Shown piece by piece: positions 15,162 through 24,884 of a stretch of 28,601 nucleotides of DNA. A program made the translations under genes and the position numbers. The stretch is from the NCBI GenBank assembly GCA_964354215.1, contig CAYGYT010000026.1, positions 1 through 28,601 on the forward strand. The letters are read 5' to 3'. Position 1 is the stretch's first letter. Every line of letters begins with the position of its first letter. The DNA comes from CAVRZR01 sp964354215. GTDB lineage: Bacteria; Actinomycetota; Coriobacteriia; Anaerosomatales; CAVRZR01. A model generated the notes under the pieces. That model ran no database searches. It was given only the letters and a program-made list of their open reading frames with translations, and was not told where the DNA came from.

Positions 15162-15187
15162 GTCGTGTTCCTCCTATGATCCGGGAT

Positions 15188-15223
15188 GAACCCGCTACCG
15201 GGGTTCGCTCCTGCCCGTGGCAG
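15188..15223 (-). promoter_or_regulatory. Two small hairpins in the rpsZ-rpsH spacer
   Basis: A 6-bp stem GAACCC/GGGTTC (15188-15193 with 15201-15206) and a 5-bp stem CTGCC/GGCAG (15211-15215 with 15219-15223) lie in the 102-base leader of rpsH. They could be part of an S8-binding or processing structure; this is a guess from position. Confidence 0.3.
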
Positions 15224-15263
15224 ACGCGCCTTCCGGAGCGGTCTTGCCCGAACGTGCGCGGTC

Positions 15264-15449
15264 CTACCAGCTGGCCTTGCGCACGCCGGGAAGCTCGCCG
15301 CGGCTCGCCAGCTCGCGCACGCAGATGCGGCACAAGCCGAACTGCCGATAGAACGCGCGCGGACGACCGCAGCGGTTGCAGCGGTTCACCGAGCGCGTCG
15401 AGAACTTCGGCGTTCTCTTTGCCTTGGCGATCATCGATTTCTTGGCCAC
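15264..15449 (-). CDS. rpsZ: 30S ribosomal protein S14, type Z
   Basis: A 61-residue short S14 with a zinc site: Cys24, Cys27, Cys40 and Cys43 (CNRCGRP ... CRIC). This is the C+ (type Z) form, in contrast to the longer zinc-free S14. It begins MAKKSMIAKAKRTPKFSTRSV and ends with the invariant-like LPGVRKASW. It lies between rplE and rpsH as usual. Confidence 0.97.
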   Translation of the reverse strand: MAKKSMIAKAKRTPKFSTRSVNRCNRCGRPRAFYRQFGLCRICVRELASRGELPGVRKASW

Positions 15450-15499
15450 GTGATGCCTCCTTGCCGGCGGCGGTCCTCAGAGGCCGCCTTGACTGATCT

Positions 15500-16042
15500 C
15501 TATCGCTTGAACGGGAAGCCGAACGCGCCCAGGAGCGCGCGGGCCGCCTCGTCGGTTGTCGCTGTCGTGACGAACGTGATGTCCATGCCGCGCACCCGGT
15601 CGACCTTGTCGTAGTCGATCTCAGGGAAGATCAGCTGCTCGGTCACGCCCATCGAGTAGTTGCCGCGTCCATCGAAGCTTTCCGTGGGCAGCCCGCGGAA
15701 GTCGCGCACACGCGGGATGGCCGCCGTCACGAGGCGGTCGAAGAACTCCCACATGCGGTCGCCGCGCAGCGTCACTTTCGCGCCGATCGGCATACCCTGG
15801 CGGATCTTGAAGCCCGCTATCGACTTCTTCGCACGCGTGATCGTCGGCTGCTGACCCGTGATGATGCGCAGGTCCTCAACGGCAGCATCGAGCTGCTTCA
15901 CGTCCTGCACTGCAGCGCCAACGCCCATGTTCACAACGATCTTCTCGAGCCGCGGAACTTCGTTCACGTTCGCGAGGTCGAGCTCCTCTTGTAGCGCCGA
16001 GACAACCTCGGTCTTGTACTGCTCTTTGAGTCGTGGGGCCAC
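15500..16042 (-). CDS. rplE: 50S ribosomal protein L5
   Basis: A 180-residue L5, a 5S rRNA-binding protein of the central protuberance. Motifs: RLEKIVVNMGVGAAVQD, TGQQPTITRAKKSIAGFKIR, GAKVTLRGDRMWEFFDRL, and YSMGVTEQLIFPEIDYD. Length matches the family. It follows rplX with an 81-base spacer. Confidence 0.98.
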   Translation of the reverse strand: MAPRLKEQYKTEVVSALQEELDLANVNEVPRLEKIVVNMGVGAAVQDVKQLDAAVEDLRIITGQQPTITRAKKSIAGFKIRQGMPIGAKVTLRGDRMWEFFDRLVTAAIPRVRDFRGLPTESFDGRGNYSMGVTEQLIFPEIDYDKVDRVRGMDITFVTTATTDEAARALLGAFGFPFKR

Positions 16043-16123
16043 GCCACTTACCTCCGTGTTGTGATGTACCGGATTTCCGACCCGGCACCTCGTGTCCTCG
16101 GCGAGCCGAAGACAGGAGCACTA

Positions 16124-16450
16124 CTACTTGTCGATATCGTTGCCACACTTCTTGCAGACCCGGACGCGCGTGCCGTCGTCGGTACGCCTCCGACCGACAC
16201 GCGTCGGCTGAGAGCAGCTCGGGCACAGGAGCATCAGATTGCTCACGTGGATCGTGCCTTCGATCTCGAGAAGACCGCCCTTGGGATTGCGCTGGGTGGG
16301 CCGCTGCGCCTTCTTGATCACGTTCACCTTCTCGACGACAACGCGGCTCTTCTCCGGGTGCACCTTAAGGACGCGAGACTCCTTGCCCTTGTCCTTCCCG
16401 GCTATGACCTTGACCTTGTCGCCCGTGCGGATGGTGAGGGACTTCGCCAT
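16124..16450 (-). CDS. rplX: 50S ribosomal protein L24 with C-terminal zinc ribbon
   Basis: A 108-residue L24, an assembly initiator at the polypeptide exit. The KOW motif is at GDKVKVIAGKDKGKESRVL (10-28). The C-terminal part has Cys76, Cys79, Cys99 and Cys102 (CPSC ... CKKC), a zinc-ribbon form found in many non-proteobacterial L24 proteins. It lies ten bases after rplN. Confidence 0.97.
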   Translation of the reverse strand: MAKSLTIRTGDKVKVIAGKDKGKESRVLKVHPEKSRVVVEKVNVIKKAQRPTQRNPKGGLLEIEGTIHVSNLMLLCPSCSQPTRVGRRRTDDGTRVRVCKKCGNDIDK

Positions 16451-16460
16451 CGCTGCCTCC

Positions 16461-16829
16461 TTAGATGACCTCGGGAGCCAGCGAGACGATCTTCATGTAG
16501 CGGCGGTCGCGCAGCTCGCGCGCAACCGGGCCGAAGATTCGCGTGCCCCGGGGATTGCCCTGGTTGTCGATGACGACGGCGGCGTTCTCGTCAAACTTGA
16601 TGTAGCTGCCATCGGGCCGACGGATCTCCTTCTTGGTCCGCACGACCACGGCGCGAACGATCTCGCCCTTCTTGATCTGGCCGTTCGGGATCGCCTCTTT
16701 GACAGCGCAGACGATGACGTCGCCTACGAAAGCGTAGCGGCGCTTCGAGCCCCCGAGCACCTTGATAACTCCGACGCGTCGCGCGCCCGAGTTGTCGGCG
16801 ACCTTGAGCCGTGTCTCTGCCTGGATCAT
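16461..16829 (-). CDS. rplN: 50S ribosomal protein L14
   Basis: A 122-residue L14 located at an intersubunit bridge. It begins MIQAETRLKVADNSGARRVG, contains GDVIVCAVKEAIPNGQIKKG and DENAAVVIDNQGNPRGTRIFG, and ends LAPEVI, all family hallmarks. A 76-base spacer separates it from rpsQ. Confidence 0.98.
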   Translation of the reverse strand: MIQAETRLKVADNSGARRVGVIKVLGGSKRRYAFVGDVIVCAVKEAIPNGQIKKGEIVRAVVVRTKKEIRRPDGSYIKFDENAAVVIDNQGNPRGTRIFGPVARELRDRRYMKIVSLAPEVI

Positions 16830-16905
16830 CTCTTCCTCCGGTTACGGATCGGTACATGAGAGGTGCGCCCGCTCATCCGCGCGGCGCACATGCACGACCG
16901 ACGTA

Positions 16906-17166
16906 CTACTTGGCCTTCTCGACGATCTCGACGAGACGCCAGTGCTTCAGCTTCGACAGCGGGCGGGTCTCCATGATCGTCACCACGTCGCCCACGCCGC
17001 ACTCGTTGTTCTCATCGTGCGCGTGGAACTTGCTGGACTGCGTGATCATCTTTCCGTACATCGCGTGCCGCTTGCGGGCCGACACCTTCACGACGCACGT
17101 CTTGTCGCCGGCCGCCGAAACGACGACACCCTGGCGGACCTTGCGTCGGTTACGATCGCTCTCCAT
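16906..17166 (-). CDS. rpsQ: 30S ribosomal protein S17
   Basis: An 86-residue OB-fold S17. It has NRRKVRQGVVVSAAGDKTCV, SKFHAHDENNECGVGDVVTI and METRPLSKLKHWRLVEIVEKA. ATG at 17166 is chosen because GAGGAG lies five bases upstream; the GTG two codons earlier would overlap that site. It follows rpmC by 20 bases. Confidence 0.96.
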   Translation of the reverse strand: MESDRNRRKVRQGVVVSAAGDKTCVVKVSARKRHAMYGKMITQSSKFHAHDENNECGVGDVVTIMETRPLSKLKHWRLVEIVEKAK

Positions 17167-17186
17167 GCTCACTCCTCACAACTCCC

Positions 17187-17402
17187 TTACGACGCCGCCG
17201 CGTCACGGCTGGCGCGGAGCTCTCGGCTGCGCAACTCCGTGTGCAGCCGAGCGATGTCTCTCTTGACGGCCGCGATGCGGCCCGTGTTGTCCAGCTGACC
17301 CGTGGCGAGCTGGAACCGCAGGTTGAAAAGCTCGGCTCGGCTGTCCTTGACCTGCTGGGCCAGATCTTCGTCGGACAGCTCCAGGATGTCGTTGGGCTTC
17401 AT
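17187..17402 (-). CDS. rpmC: 50S ribosomal protein L29
   Basis: A 71-residue all-helical L29 near the exit tunnel. It has the family core LSDEDLAQQVKDSRAELFNL and RFQLATGQLDNTGRIAAVKR, followed by IARLHTELRSREL. Its ATG is directly next to the rplP TAG with no gap, so translation is coupled. Confidence 0.97.
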   Translation of the reverse strand: MKPNDILELSDEDLAQQVKDSRAELFNLRFQLATGQLDNTGRIAAVKRDIARLHTELRSRELRASRDAAAS

Positions 17403-17828
17403 CTATGACTCACCACCGGTGTCGGTCCTCGTTACGAACTTCGTCCTGATCGGCAGCTTGTGCGCGGCCAGTCGCATCGCCTCGCGGGCGACCTCCTCGG
17501 ACACGCCTGCCACCTCGAACATCACGCGGCCCGGCTTCACGACCGCGACCCACTTCTCCGGGTTGCCCTTGCCCGAGCCCATGCGGGTTTCCGCGGGCTT
17601 CTGGGTGACGGGCTTGTCCGGGAAGATGTTGATCCACACCTTGCCACCACGCTTCATGTAGCGGGTCATCGCGACACGGGCGGCCTCGATCTGACGGTTC
17701 GTGATCCACGCCGCCTCGAGGGCCTTCAGGCCGTACTCGCCGAAATGGACCTGCGTACCGCCTTTCGCGCTGCCCTTCCTCGAGCCCCGCTGCACCTTGC
17801 GGTGCTTCACTCGCTTCGGCAGGAGCAT
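17403..17828 (-). CDS. rplP: 50S ribosomal protein L16
   Basis: A 141-residue L16, which helps position A-site tRNA. It begins MLLPKRVKHRKVQRGSRKG and contains FGEYGLKALEAAWITNRQIE, INIFPDKPVTQKPAETRMG and GKGNPEKWVAVVKPGR (the loop that is hydroxylated at Arg in E. coli). The ATG at 17828 begins at the family N-terminus and lies two bases after rpsC. Confidence 0.97.
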   Translation of the reverse strand: MLLPKRVKHRKVQRGSRKGSAKGGTQVHFGEYGLKALEAAWITNRQIEAARVAMTRYMKRGGKVWINIFPDKPVTQKPAETRMGSGKGNPEKWVAVVKPGRVMFEVAGVSEEVAREAMRLAAHKLPIRTKFVTRTDTGGES

Positions 17829-17830
17829 CT

Positions 17831-18529
17831 CTAGCCTCTCCCTCCCTCGGAACGACGGCCGCGGGACGGGCGGTCCTCGGCGGGTGACAACGGAGCCTGC
17901 TGGCCCGGCAGCACCTCGCCACGATAGACCCAGACCTTGACGCCCACGGCGCCCATCGTGGTGCGGGCCTCGGAGGTGCCGTAGTCGATCTTCGCACGCA
18001 AGGTGTGAAGCGGTACGCGACCCTCGCGGTACCACTCGCGGCGACCCATTTCGGCGCCACCGAGGCGACCCGAGCACTGGATCCTGATGCCGAGTGCGCC
18101 GCTCTTCATTGCCGAGGCGACCGCTTTGCGCATGGCGCGACGGAACGCGACGCGGCCGACGAGCTGCTCGGCGACGCTCTGCGCGATGAGCGTGGCGTCG
18201 AGCTCGGGGCGCTTGATCTCGACGATGTTCACGGTCACGACCTTGCCGGTCATCTTCTCGAGCTCCTTGCGCAGGACGTCGACTTCGGCGCCTTTCTTGC
18301 CGATGACGATGCCCGGTCGCGCGGTCCACAACTCGATGATGACCTTGTCGCCCTTGCGCTCGATGTCGATCTTCGAGATCGCAGCGCGGCGGAGCCGCGC
18401 GTCAAGGTACTGGCGGATCCTGAAGTCGCTCTCGAGCGTCTGCGGGTAGTCCTTGCCCGCGTACCAGCGAGAGCGCCAGTTCTCGGTTATGCCGAGACGA
18501 AAGCCGATGGGCTGTACCTTCTGTCCCAT
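17831..18529 (-). CDS. rpsC: 30S ribosomal protein S3
   Basis: A 232-residue S3 at the mRNA entry channel. It starts MGQKVQPIGFRLGITENWRS. The KH type II domain has GIVIGKKGAEV (GKKG at 77-80), and the C-terminal domain includes SGRLGGAEMGRREWYREGRV. A short charged tail rich in Arg/Gly ends the protein. The gap to rplV is seven bases. Confidence 0.97.
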   Translation of the reverse strand: MGQKVQPIGFRLGITENWRSRWYAGKDYPQTLESDFRIRQYLDARLRRAAISKIDIERKGDKVIIELWTARPGIVIGKKGAEVDVLRKELEKMTGKVVTVNIVEIKRPELDATLIAQSVAEQLVGRVAFRRAMRKAVASAMKSGALGIRIQCSGRLGGAEMGRREWYREGRVPLHTLRAKIDYGTSEARTTMGAVGVKVWVYRGEVLPGQQAPLSPAEDRPSRGRRSEGGRG

Positions 18530-18536
18530 GTTGTCC

Positions 18537-18878
18537 CTACGCCCCCTCTCGCTGCTTGACGATGACGGTGATGTGGCTCGTGCGCTTGTTGATGCGGAAT
18601 GCCCTGCCCATGGCGCGAGGCCGGATGCGCTTGATGGTCGGGCCCTCGTCCACGTACGTCGACGCGACGACGAGGTCGTCCCGCTTGACGTGCAGGTTGC
18701 GCTCGGCGTTCGCGACGGCGCTGTCGAGGACCTTCTCGACGACCTCGGCCGCTGCGCGCGGCGTGAACCTGAGGATCGCCTGTGCATCCGTGACGGACTT
18801 GCCGCGGATCAGGTCGACCACATCGCGAGCCTTGCGCGGGCTCATTCGCACGTAGCGTGCGACTGCTCTCGCTTCCAT
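18537..18878 (-). CDS. rplV: 50S ribosomal protein L22
   Basis: A 113-residue L22, which lines the exit tunnel. It has ARYVRMSPRKARDVVDLIRG, SAVANAERNLHVKRDDL and the beta-hairpin region GPTIKRIRPRAMGRAFRINK, which macrolide-resistance changes affect in other species; the segment here looks normal. ATG at 18878 gives the family N-terminus, four bases after rpsS. Confidence 0.97.
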   Translation of the reverse strand: MEARAVARYVRMSPRKARDVVDLIRGKSVTDAQAILRFTPRAAAEVVEKVLDSAVANAERNLHVKRDDLVVASTYVDEGPTIKRIRPRAMGRAFRINKRTSHITVIVKQREGA

Positions 18879-18882
18879 CCTG

Positions 18883-19158
18883 CTACCTCTTGCCCTTCCT
18901 GTCGGCCGCGTGCCCACGGAATGTCCGGGTGGGCGCGAACTCGCCGAGCTTGTGTCCAACCATGGACTCGGTCACGTACACGGGGACGTGCTTGCGACCG
19001 TCGTGAACCGCGATCGTGTGACCGACCATCTCGGGGAAGATGGTCGATGCGCGCGACCAGGTCTTTATAACCTTCTTGTCGCCGGCCTCATTCATCGCGT
19101 GAATGCGCTCGATGAGGCGAGGCTGGACGAACGGCCCTTTCTTCAGGCTTCTGCTCAT
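18883..19158 (-). CDS. rpsS: 30S ribosomal protein S19
   Basis: A 91-residue S19 of the small-subunit head. It begins MSRSLKKGPFVQPRLIERI and contains IKTWSRASTIFPEMVGHTIA, VHDGRKHVPVYVTESMVGHK and LGEFAPTRTFRGHA, the family signature. It follows rplB by 32 bases. Confidence 0.98.
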   Translation of the reverse strand: MSRSLKKGPFVQPRLIERIHAMNEAGDKKVIKTWSRASTIFPEMVGHTIAVHDGRKHVPVYVTESMVGHKLGEFAPTRTFRGHAADRKGKR

Positions 19159-19190
19159 CGTGTGTTTCTCAGCTCCTCAGACTCCGCGCA

Positions 19191-20021
19191 CTACTTCTTG
19201 CGCCGGCGGATGATCAGGCGGTCGGACGTCTTGCCCTTGGTACGTGTCCGGTGACCCTTCGTGGGCACGCCCCACGGCGTGACCGGGTGACGACCGGCGG
19301 ACTTGTTCTTGCCTTCGCCGCCACCGTGCGGATGGTCGACCGGGTTCATTGCGGTGCCACGAACCGTGGGGCGAATGCCCAGGTGCCGCGCGCGACCGGC
19401 CTTGCCGATCGAGATGTTGCCGTGGTCGGCGTTGCCGACCTCGCCAACAGTCGCGCGGCAGGTCAAGAGCACGCGGCGCATCTCCGAAGACGGCATGCGC
19501 AGGATCGCGTAGTCGCCTTCCTTTCCCATGAGCTGCACCGAGGTGCCCGCAGAGCGAGCGATCGCGGCGCCTCTTCCGGGCTGCAACTCGACCGCGTGCA
19601 CGACCGTACCGGTCGGGATGTCCAAGAGCGCAAGTGCATTGCCCGGACGGATGTCCGAACCCGGCCCCGCGGTGACGGTCTGGCCCACCTCGAGCCCCTT
19701 GGGCGCGAGAATATAGCGCTTCTCGCCATCGGCGTAGTGCAGAAGCGCGATGCGCGCGGAACGGTTCGGGTCGTACTCGATGGTCGCGACCTTGGCCGGC
19801 ACGCCGTCCTTGCTCCGCTTGAAGTCGATCACGCGGTAGCGTCGCTTGTGGCCGCCACCCTGGTGGCGCGTGGTGATGCGCCCGTTGTTGTTGCGGCCGC
19901 CCTTCTTGGGCAGCGGCTCCAGGAGCGACTTCTCGGGCTCGGTCCGAGTGATCTCCGAGAAATCGGAGACCGTCTGGAACCGGCGGCCCGGCGATGTCGG
20001 CTTGTACTTCTTCAGTCCCAC
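19191..20021 (-). CDS. rplB: 50S ribosomal protein L2
   Basis: A 276-residue L2, essential for subunit joining and peptidyl transfer. It begins MGLKKYKPTSPGRRFQTVSD, has NGRITTRHQGGGHKRRYRVI, and near the end AMNPVDHPHGGGEGKNKSAG, containing the conserved His. Two GTG codons compete as the start. The one at 20021 has AGGGAG five bases upstream and gives exactly the usual 276 residues; the one at 20027 abuts that site. A 145-base structured spacer separates it from rplW. Confidence 0.97.
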   Translation of the reverse strand: MGLKKYKPTSPGRRFQTVSDFSEITRTEPEKSLLEPLPKKGGRNNNGRITTRHQGGGHKRRYRVIDFKRSKDGVPAKVATIEYDPNRSARIALLHYADGEKRYILAPKGLEVGQTVTAGPGSDIRPGNALALLDIPTGTVVHAVELQPGRGAAIARSAGTSVQLMGKEGDYAILRMPSSEMRRVLLTCRATVGEVGNADHGNISIGKAGRARHLGIRPTVRGTAMNPVDHPHGGGEGKNKSAGRHPVTPWGVPTKGHRTRTKGKTSDRLIIRRRKK

Positions 20022-20046
20022 TGACACTCCCTTCGTGTCCGATGGC

Positions 20047-20093
20047 CGGAACCGTCTGGGACGGCGGGCACCTCACCCGCTCGAACGGTTCCG
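20047..20093 (-). promoter_or_regulatory. Large hairpin in the rplB leader
   Basis: A perfect 9-bp outer stem (20047-20055 with 20085-20093) encloses a 5-bp inner stem GCGGG/CCCGC (20064-20068 with 20076-20080). It ends 25 bases before the rplB GTG. A second hairpin, GGCTCT/AGAGCC with a five-base loop, lies at 20119-20135. There is no U tract. A ribosomal-protein leader RNA or processing site is possible. Confidence 0.5.
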
Positions 20094-20166
20094 ACGCCGG
20101 ACTACCACGGCACCGGGCGGCTCTACATGAGAGCCTGGACCGGCATCACGCCCTAGTCTGCGGCGT

Positions 20167-20454
20167 TTAGCGATTCTGGAAGAATTCGATCGAGTCCCCT
20201 TCTTTGAGCGAAACGACCGCCTTCTTCCACGAGCGCGACAGGCCTTTCGCGTAGCGCTCCCGGCGGGGCTTGCCCGAGACGTTCATCGTGTTCACTCCGG
20301 TGACCGTGACCTTGAAGATCTCCTCGATTGCGCGGGCGATCTGCGGCTTGGTCGCGGCCTTGTCGACCTCGAACGTGTAGCGGTTGTCCTCGATCATCGC
20401 GTAGGACTTCTCGGAGACGATCGGGCGCAGGATGATGTCGCGTGCGTCCTTCAT
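20167..20454 (-). CDS. rplW: 50S ribosomal protein L23
   Basis: A 95-residue L23 at the tunnel exit, the docking site for trigger factor and SRP. It has DIILRPIVSEKSYAMIEDNR, YTFEVDKAATKPQIARAIEE and VNTMNVSGKPRRERYAKGLS. Its ATG directly abuts the rplD stop, and a long spacer follows before rplB. Confidence 0.97.
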   Translation of the reverse strand: MKDARDIILRPIVSEKSYAMIEDNRYTFEVDKAATKPQIARAIEEIFKVTVTGVNTMNVSGKPRRERYAKGLSRSWKKAVVSLKEGDSIEFFQNR

Positions 20455-21078
20455 CTACGACAACACCCCCTCAAGCCAGGTCAGGGCCGGCTTGGTGATG
20501 AGCACGGCCGTGTTGTCGACGAGGTCGTACGTGTTCGCCTCAGACGCGGTAATGGCGCGCGCGGCGGGGATGTTGCGCAGGGAGAGCAGCGCGGTCGTGT
20601 CGTCGTTGCTCACGACCACGGTCACGCGCCCAGCGATGCCCAAGTTCTTGAGCACCTCAGCGGCACGCTTCGTGGAGGGTTCGGCGAGCTCGAATCCGTC
20701 GATCACGTACAGCACGCCCTCGGAGTGCTTGGCCGAAAGCGCGCTTCTCATCGCAAGCTTCACGACCTTGTTCGGCACCTTGAACGCGTAGCTGCGAGGG
20801 TTCGGGCCAAAGATCACGCCGCCGCCCTTCCAGAGCCCCGAGCGGGTCGAGCCCGCGCGGGCGCGGCCGGTCCCCTTCTGGCGGTACGGCTTGCGGCCAC
20901 CGCCTGAGACAAAGCCGCGCGTCTTGGTGGCATGCGTGCCCGCTCTGCGAGCGGCGAGCTGACTGCGAACGACCTGATGCATGGCGAAGGTGTTGGGCGC
21001 GATGCCGAAGACTCCGTCAGCGAGATCGGCCGTACCCACCTTCTTGCCGGTCGTGTTCTTCACTTCGATCGTTGCCAT
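20455..21078 (-). CDS. rplD: 50S ribosomal protein L4
   Basis: A 207-residue L4. The extended tunnel-wall loop GGGRKPYRQKGTGRARAGST with GGVIFGPNPRSYAFKVPNK is intact. In E. coli L4 also represses the S10 operon. ATG at 21078 yields MATIEVKNTTGKKVG, a normal start; the open frame continues upstream without similarity. It follows rplC by 38 bases. Confidence 0.97.
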   Translation of the reverse strand: MATIEVKNTTGKKVGTADLADGVFGIAPNTFAMHQVVRSQLAARRAGTHATKTRGFVSGGGRKPYRQKGTGRARAGSTRSGLWKGGGVIFGPNPRSYAFKVPNKVVKLAMRSALSAKHSEGVLYVIDGFELAEPSTKRAAEVLKNLGIAGRVTVVVSNDDTTALLSLRNIPAARAITASEANTYDLVDNTAVLITKPALTWLEGVLS

Positions 21079-21116
21079 CGTTCTCTTCTCCTCGTGACGC
21101 ACCGCTGGCACGGGCG

Positions 21117-21737
21117 CTAGGCCATCCGAATGGTCAGAAGCGCGCCCTTGCCACCGGGCACCGCGCCTTTGACGATCAGCAGGTTCTGCTCGGCATCGAC
21201 TTTCACGATCTCGAGGTTGCGCACGGTGACCGTCTCCGAACCCATGTGGCCCGGCAGCCGCTTGCCGCGGAAGACACGCGACGGAGTGGCGCACTGCCCG
21301 ACCGAACCCGGCTCGCGGTGTGCGTGTGAGCCGTGGCCACCGGGGCCGCCCTTGAAGTTGTGACGCTTCATGACGCCCGCGAAGCCCTTGCCTTTGCTCG
21401 TGCCGCTGACGTGCACCGACTTGACGTCGGCGAACGCCTCGACGGTGATCGCCTGACCGAGCTTGACCTCATCGCCTTCGTCGAGACGCACCTCCGCCAG
21501 GGAGGCCATGGGGTCGATCTTTGCCTTCGCGAAATGACCCGCCATCGGCTTGTTGACCTTCTTCTCTTTGATGTCGCCAAAGCCGATCTGGATGGCGGCA
21601 TACCCGTCACGGGCGACCGTCTTGACCTGGCTCACGATGCAGGGCCCGGCTTGTATGACGGTGACCGGCACGAGCTTGTCGTCCTCGCTCCAGACCTGGG
21701 TCATCCCCAGCTTCTTGCCGAGTATCGTCGTAACCAT
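21117..21737 (-). CDS. rplC: 50S ribosomal protein L3
   Basis: A 206-residue L3, close to the peptidyl transferase centre. It starts MVTTILGKKLGMTQVWSEDD and has the central FKGGPGGHGSHAHREPGSVG followed by ATPSRVFRGKRLPGHMGSET, the family signature. ATG at 21737 is the family start. A 120-base spacer with a hairpin separates it from rpsJ. Confidence 0.97.
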   Translation of the reverse strand: MVTTILGKKLGMTQVWSEDDKLVPVTVIQAGPCIVSQVKTVARDGYAAIQIGFGDIKEKKVNKPMAGHFAKAKIDPMASLAEVRLDEGDEVKLGQAITVEAFADVKSVHVSGTSKGKGFAGVMKRHNFKGGPGGHGSHAHREPGSVGQCATPSRVFRGKRLPGHMGSETVTVRNLEIVKVDAEQNLLIVKGAVPGGKGALLTIRMA

Positions 21738-21778
21738 CGCGTTCCTACCTCTTCCTCGTGCGGTCTTGGGCCTCACTG

Positions 21779-21795
21779 CCGCGCCACGTGCGCGG
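21779..21795 (-). promoter_or_regulatory. Hairpin in the rpsJ-rplC spacer
   Basis: A 6-bp stem CCGCGC/GCGCGG (21779-21784 with 21790-21795) with a five-base loop lies in the 120-base rplC leader, 41 bases before its ATG. No U tract follows. Function not known. Confidence 0.35.
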
Positions 21796-21857
21796 ATCTC
21801 CCAGCGGACCGCGTCCTCACGCCGTTCCCGATCTCGGGTGCGGCGGTTGCTCCCGTA

Positions 21858-22166
21858 CTAGAGCTTGATCTCGATGTCCACGCCGGCCGGAAGGTCGAGG
21901 CGCATGAGCGAGTCGACCGTCTTGGGCGTGGGCTCGAGGATGTCGATCAAGCGCTTGTGAGTCTTCATCTCGAACTGCTCGCGGCTGTCCTTGTTCACGT
22001 GCGGCGAGCGGATCACGCAGTAGAGGCTGCGCTCGGTCGGCAGCGGGATCGGACCGGAGACTTTCGCCCCGGTCTTCTGCGCCGTGTCGACGATGAGCTT
22101 CGTGGACTGGTCCACGATCTCGTGGTCGTAGCCCTTGAGCCTGATCCTGATCTTCTGGTTCGCCAC
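21858..22166 (-). CDS. rpsJ: 30S ribosomal protein S10
   Basis: A 102-residue S10 (also NusE, the antitermination partner of NusB). It begins MANQKIRIRLKGYDHEIVDQ and contains GAKVSGPIPLPTERSLYCVI and SPHVNKDSREQFEMKTHKRL. Two adjacent GTG codons are possible (22169 and 22166). The second gives the normal 102 residues and a seven-base spacing from GGAGGG, so it is chosen. It lies 62 bases after fusA, where tuf would usually be. Confidence 0.96.
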   Translation of the reverse strand: MANQKIRIRLKGYDHEIVDQSTKLIVDTAQKTGAKVSGPIPLPTERSLYCVIRSPHVNKDSREQFEMKTHKRLIDILEPTPKTVDSLMRLDLPAGVDIEIKL

Positions 22167-22200
22167 CACTCAACCCTCCGTTGGATACGGTACGGATCGC

Positions 22201-22214
22201 GCGCTTCGAAGCGC
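22201..22214 (-). promoter_or_regulatory. Perfect 14-base palindrome in the fusA-rpsJ spacer
   Basis: GCGCTTCGAAGCGC is fully self-complementary and could fold as a 5-bp stem with a four-base loop, 34 bases before rpsJ. No U tract follows and no promoter was recognised in the spacer, so rpsJ is probably co-transcribed with fusA. Confidence 0.35.
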
Positions 22215-22228
22215 CCGCGTCGTCCGCG

Positions 22229-24325
<2,097 letters not shown>

Positions 24326-24356
24326 CTGGCTGTTCTGTCCTCGTTCCTGCACTCAA

Positions 24357-24381
24357 GCGACCGGCGTCATAGGCCGGTCGC
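24357..24381 (-). promoter_or_regulatory. Strong hairpin between rpsG and fusA
   Basis: A perfect 9-bp stem GCGACCGGC/GCCGGTCGC (24357-24365 with 24373-24381) with a seven-base loop begins eight bases after the rpsG stop and ends 31 bases before the fusA ATG. Downstream reads UUGAGUG, a very short U run. It may be an attenuator or an RNase processing/stability element. Confidence 0.5.
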
Positions 24382-24388
24382 GGAAGTC

Positions 24389-24859
24389 CTACCAGCGGTA
24401 GTGCGAGAAGGCCCGGTTCGACTCGGCCATCTTGTAGAGATCCTCGCGCCTCTTGACGGAGGCACCCGTACTGTTCGCGGCATCCAGAATCTCGTTGGCG
24501 AGGCGCTCGGCCATCGTCTTCTCGCGGCGCTTCCGACCGAAGTCGACGATCCAGCGGATCGCGAGGGTGGTCGAGCGACGCGAGTTCACCTCGATCGGAA
24601 CCTGGTACGTGGCGCCACCGACACGCTTCGGCTTGACCTCGAGCGTCGGACGCACGTTGTCCATCGCCTTCTTGAACGTCGCGAGCGGGTCGGAGCCCGA
24701 CCGCTGCTCGACGATGTCGAAGGCGCCGTAGACGATGCGCTCCGCGATGGAGCGCTTGCCGTCCAGCAGGATCTTGTTGATGAGCTGGGTAACAAGCCGG
24801 TTGTTGTAGATGCTGTCCGGAACGACTTCGCGCCGAACCGCAGCTGCACGCCTGGGCAT
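24389..24859 (-). CDS. rpsG: 30S ribosomal protein S7
   Basis: A 156-residue S7, a primary binder of the 16S rRNA 3' domain; in E. coli it represses the str operon. It starts MPRRAAAVRREVVPDSIYNN and has MDNVRPTLEVKPKRVGGATY, VPIEVNSRRSTTLAIRWIV and the end NRAFSHYRW. ATG at 24859 has GGAGGAG upstream. Confidence 0.98.
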   Translation of the reverse strand: MPRRAAAVRREVVPDSIYNNRLVTQLINKILLDGKRSIAERIVYGAFDIVEQRSGSDPLATFKKAMDNVRPTLEVKPKRVGGATYQVPIEVNSRRSTTLAIRWIVDFGRKRREKTMAERLANEILDAANSTGASVKRREDLYKMAESNRAFSHYRW

Positions 24860-24884
24860 TGAGACTCTCCTCCGATACGGGTAC

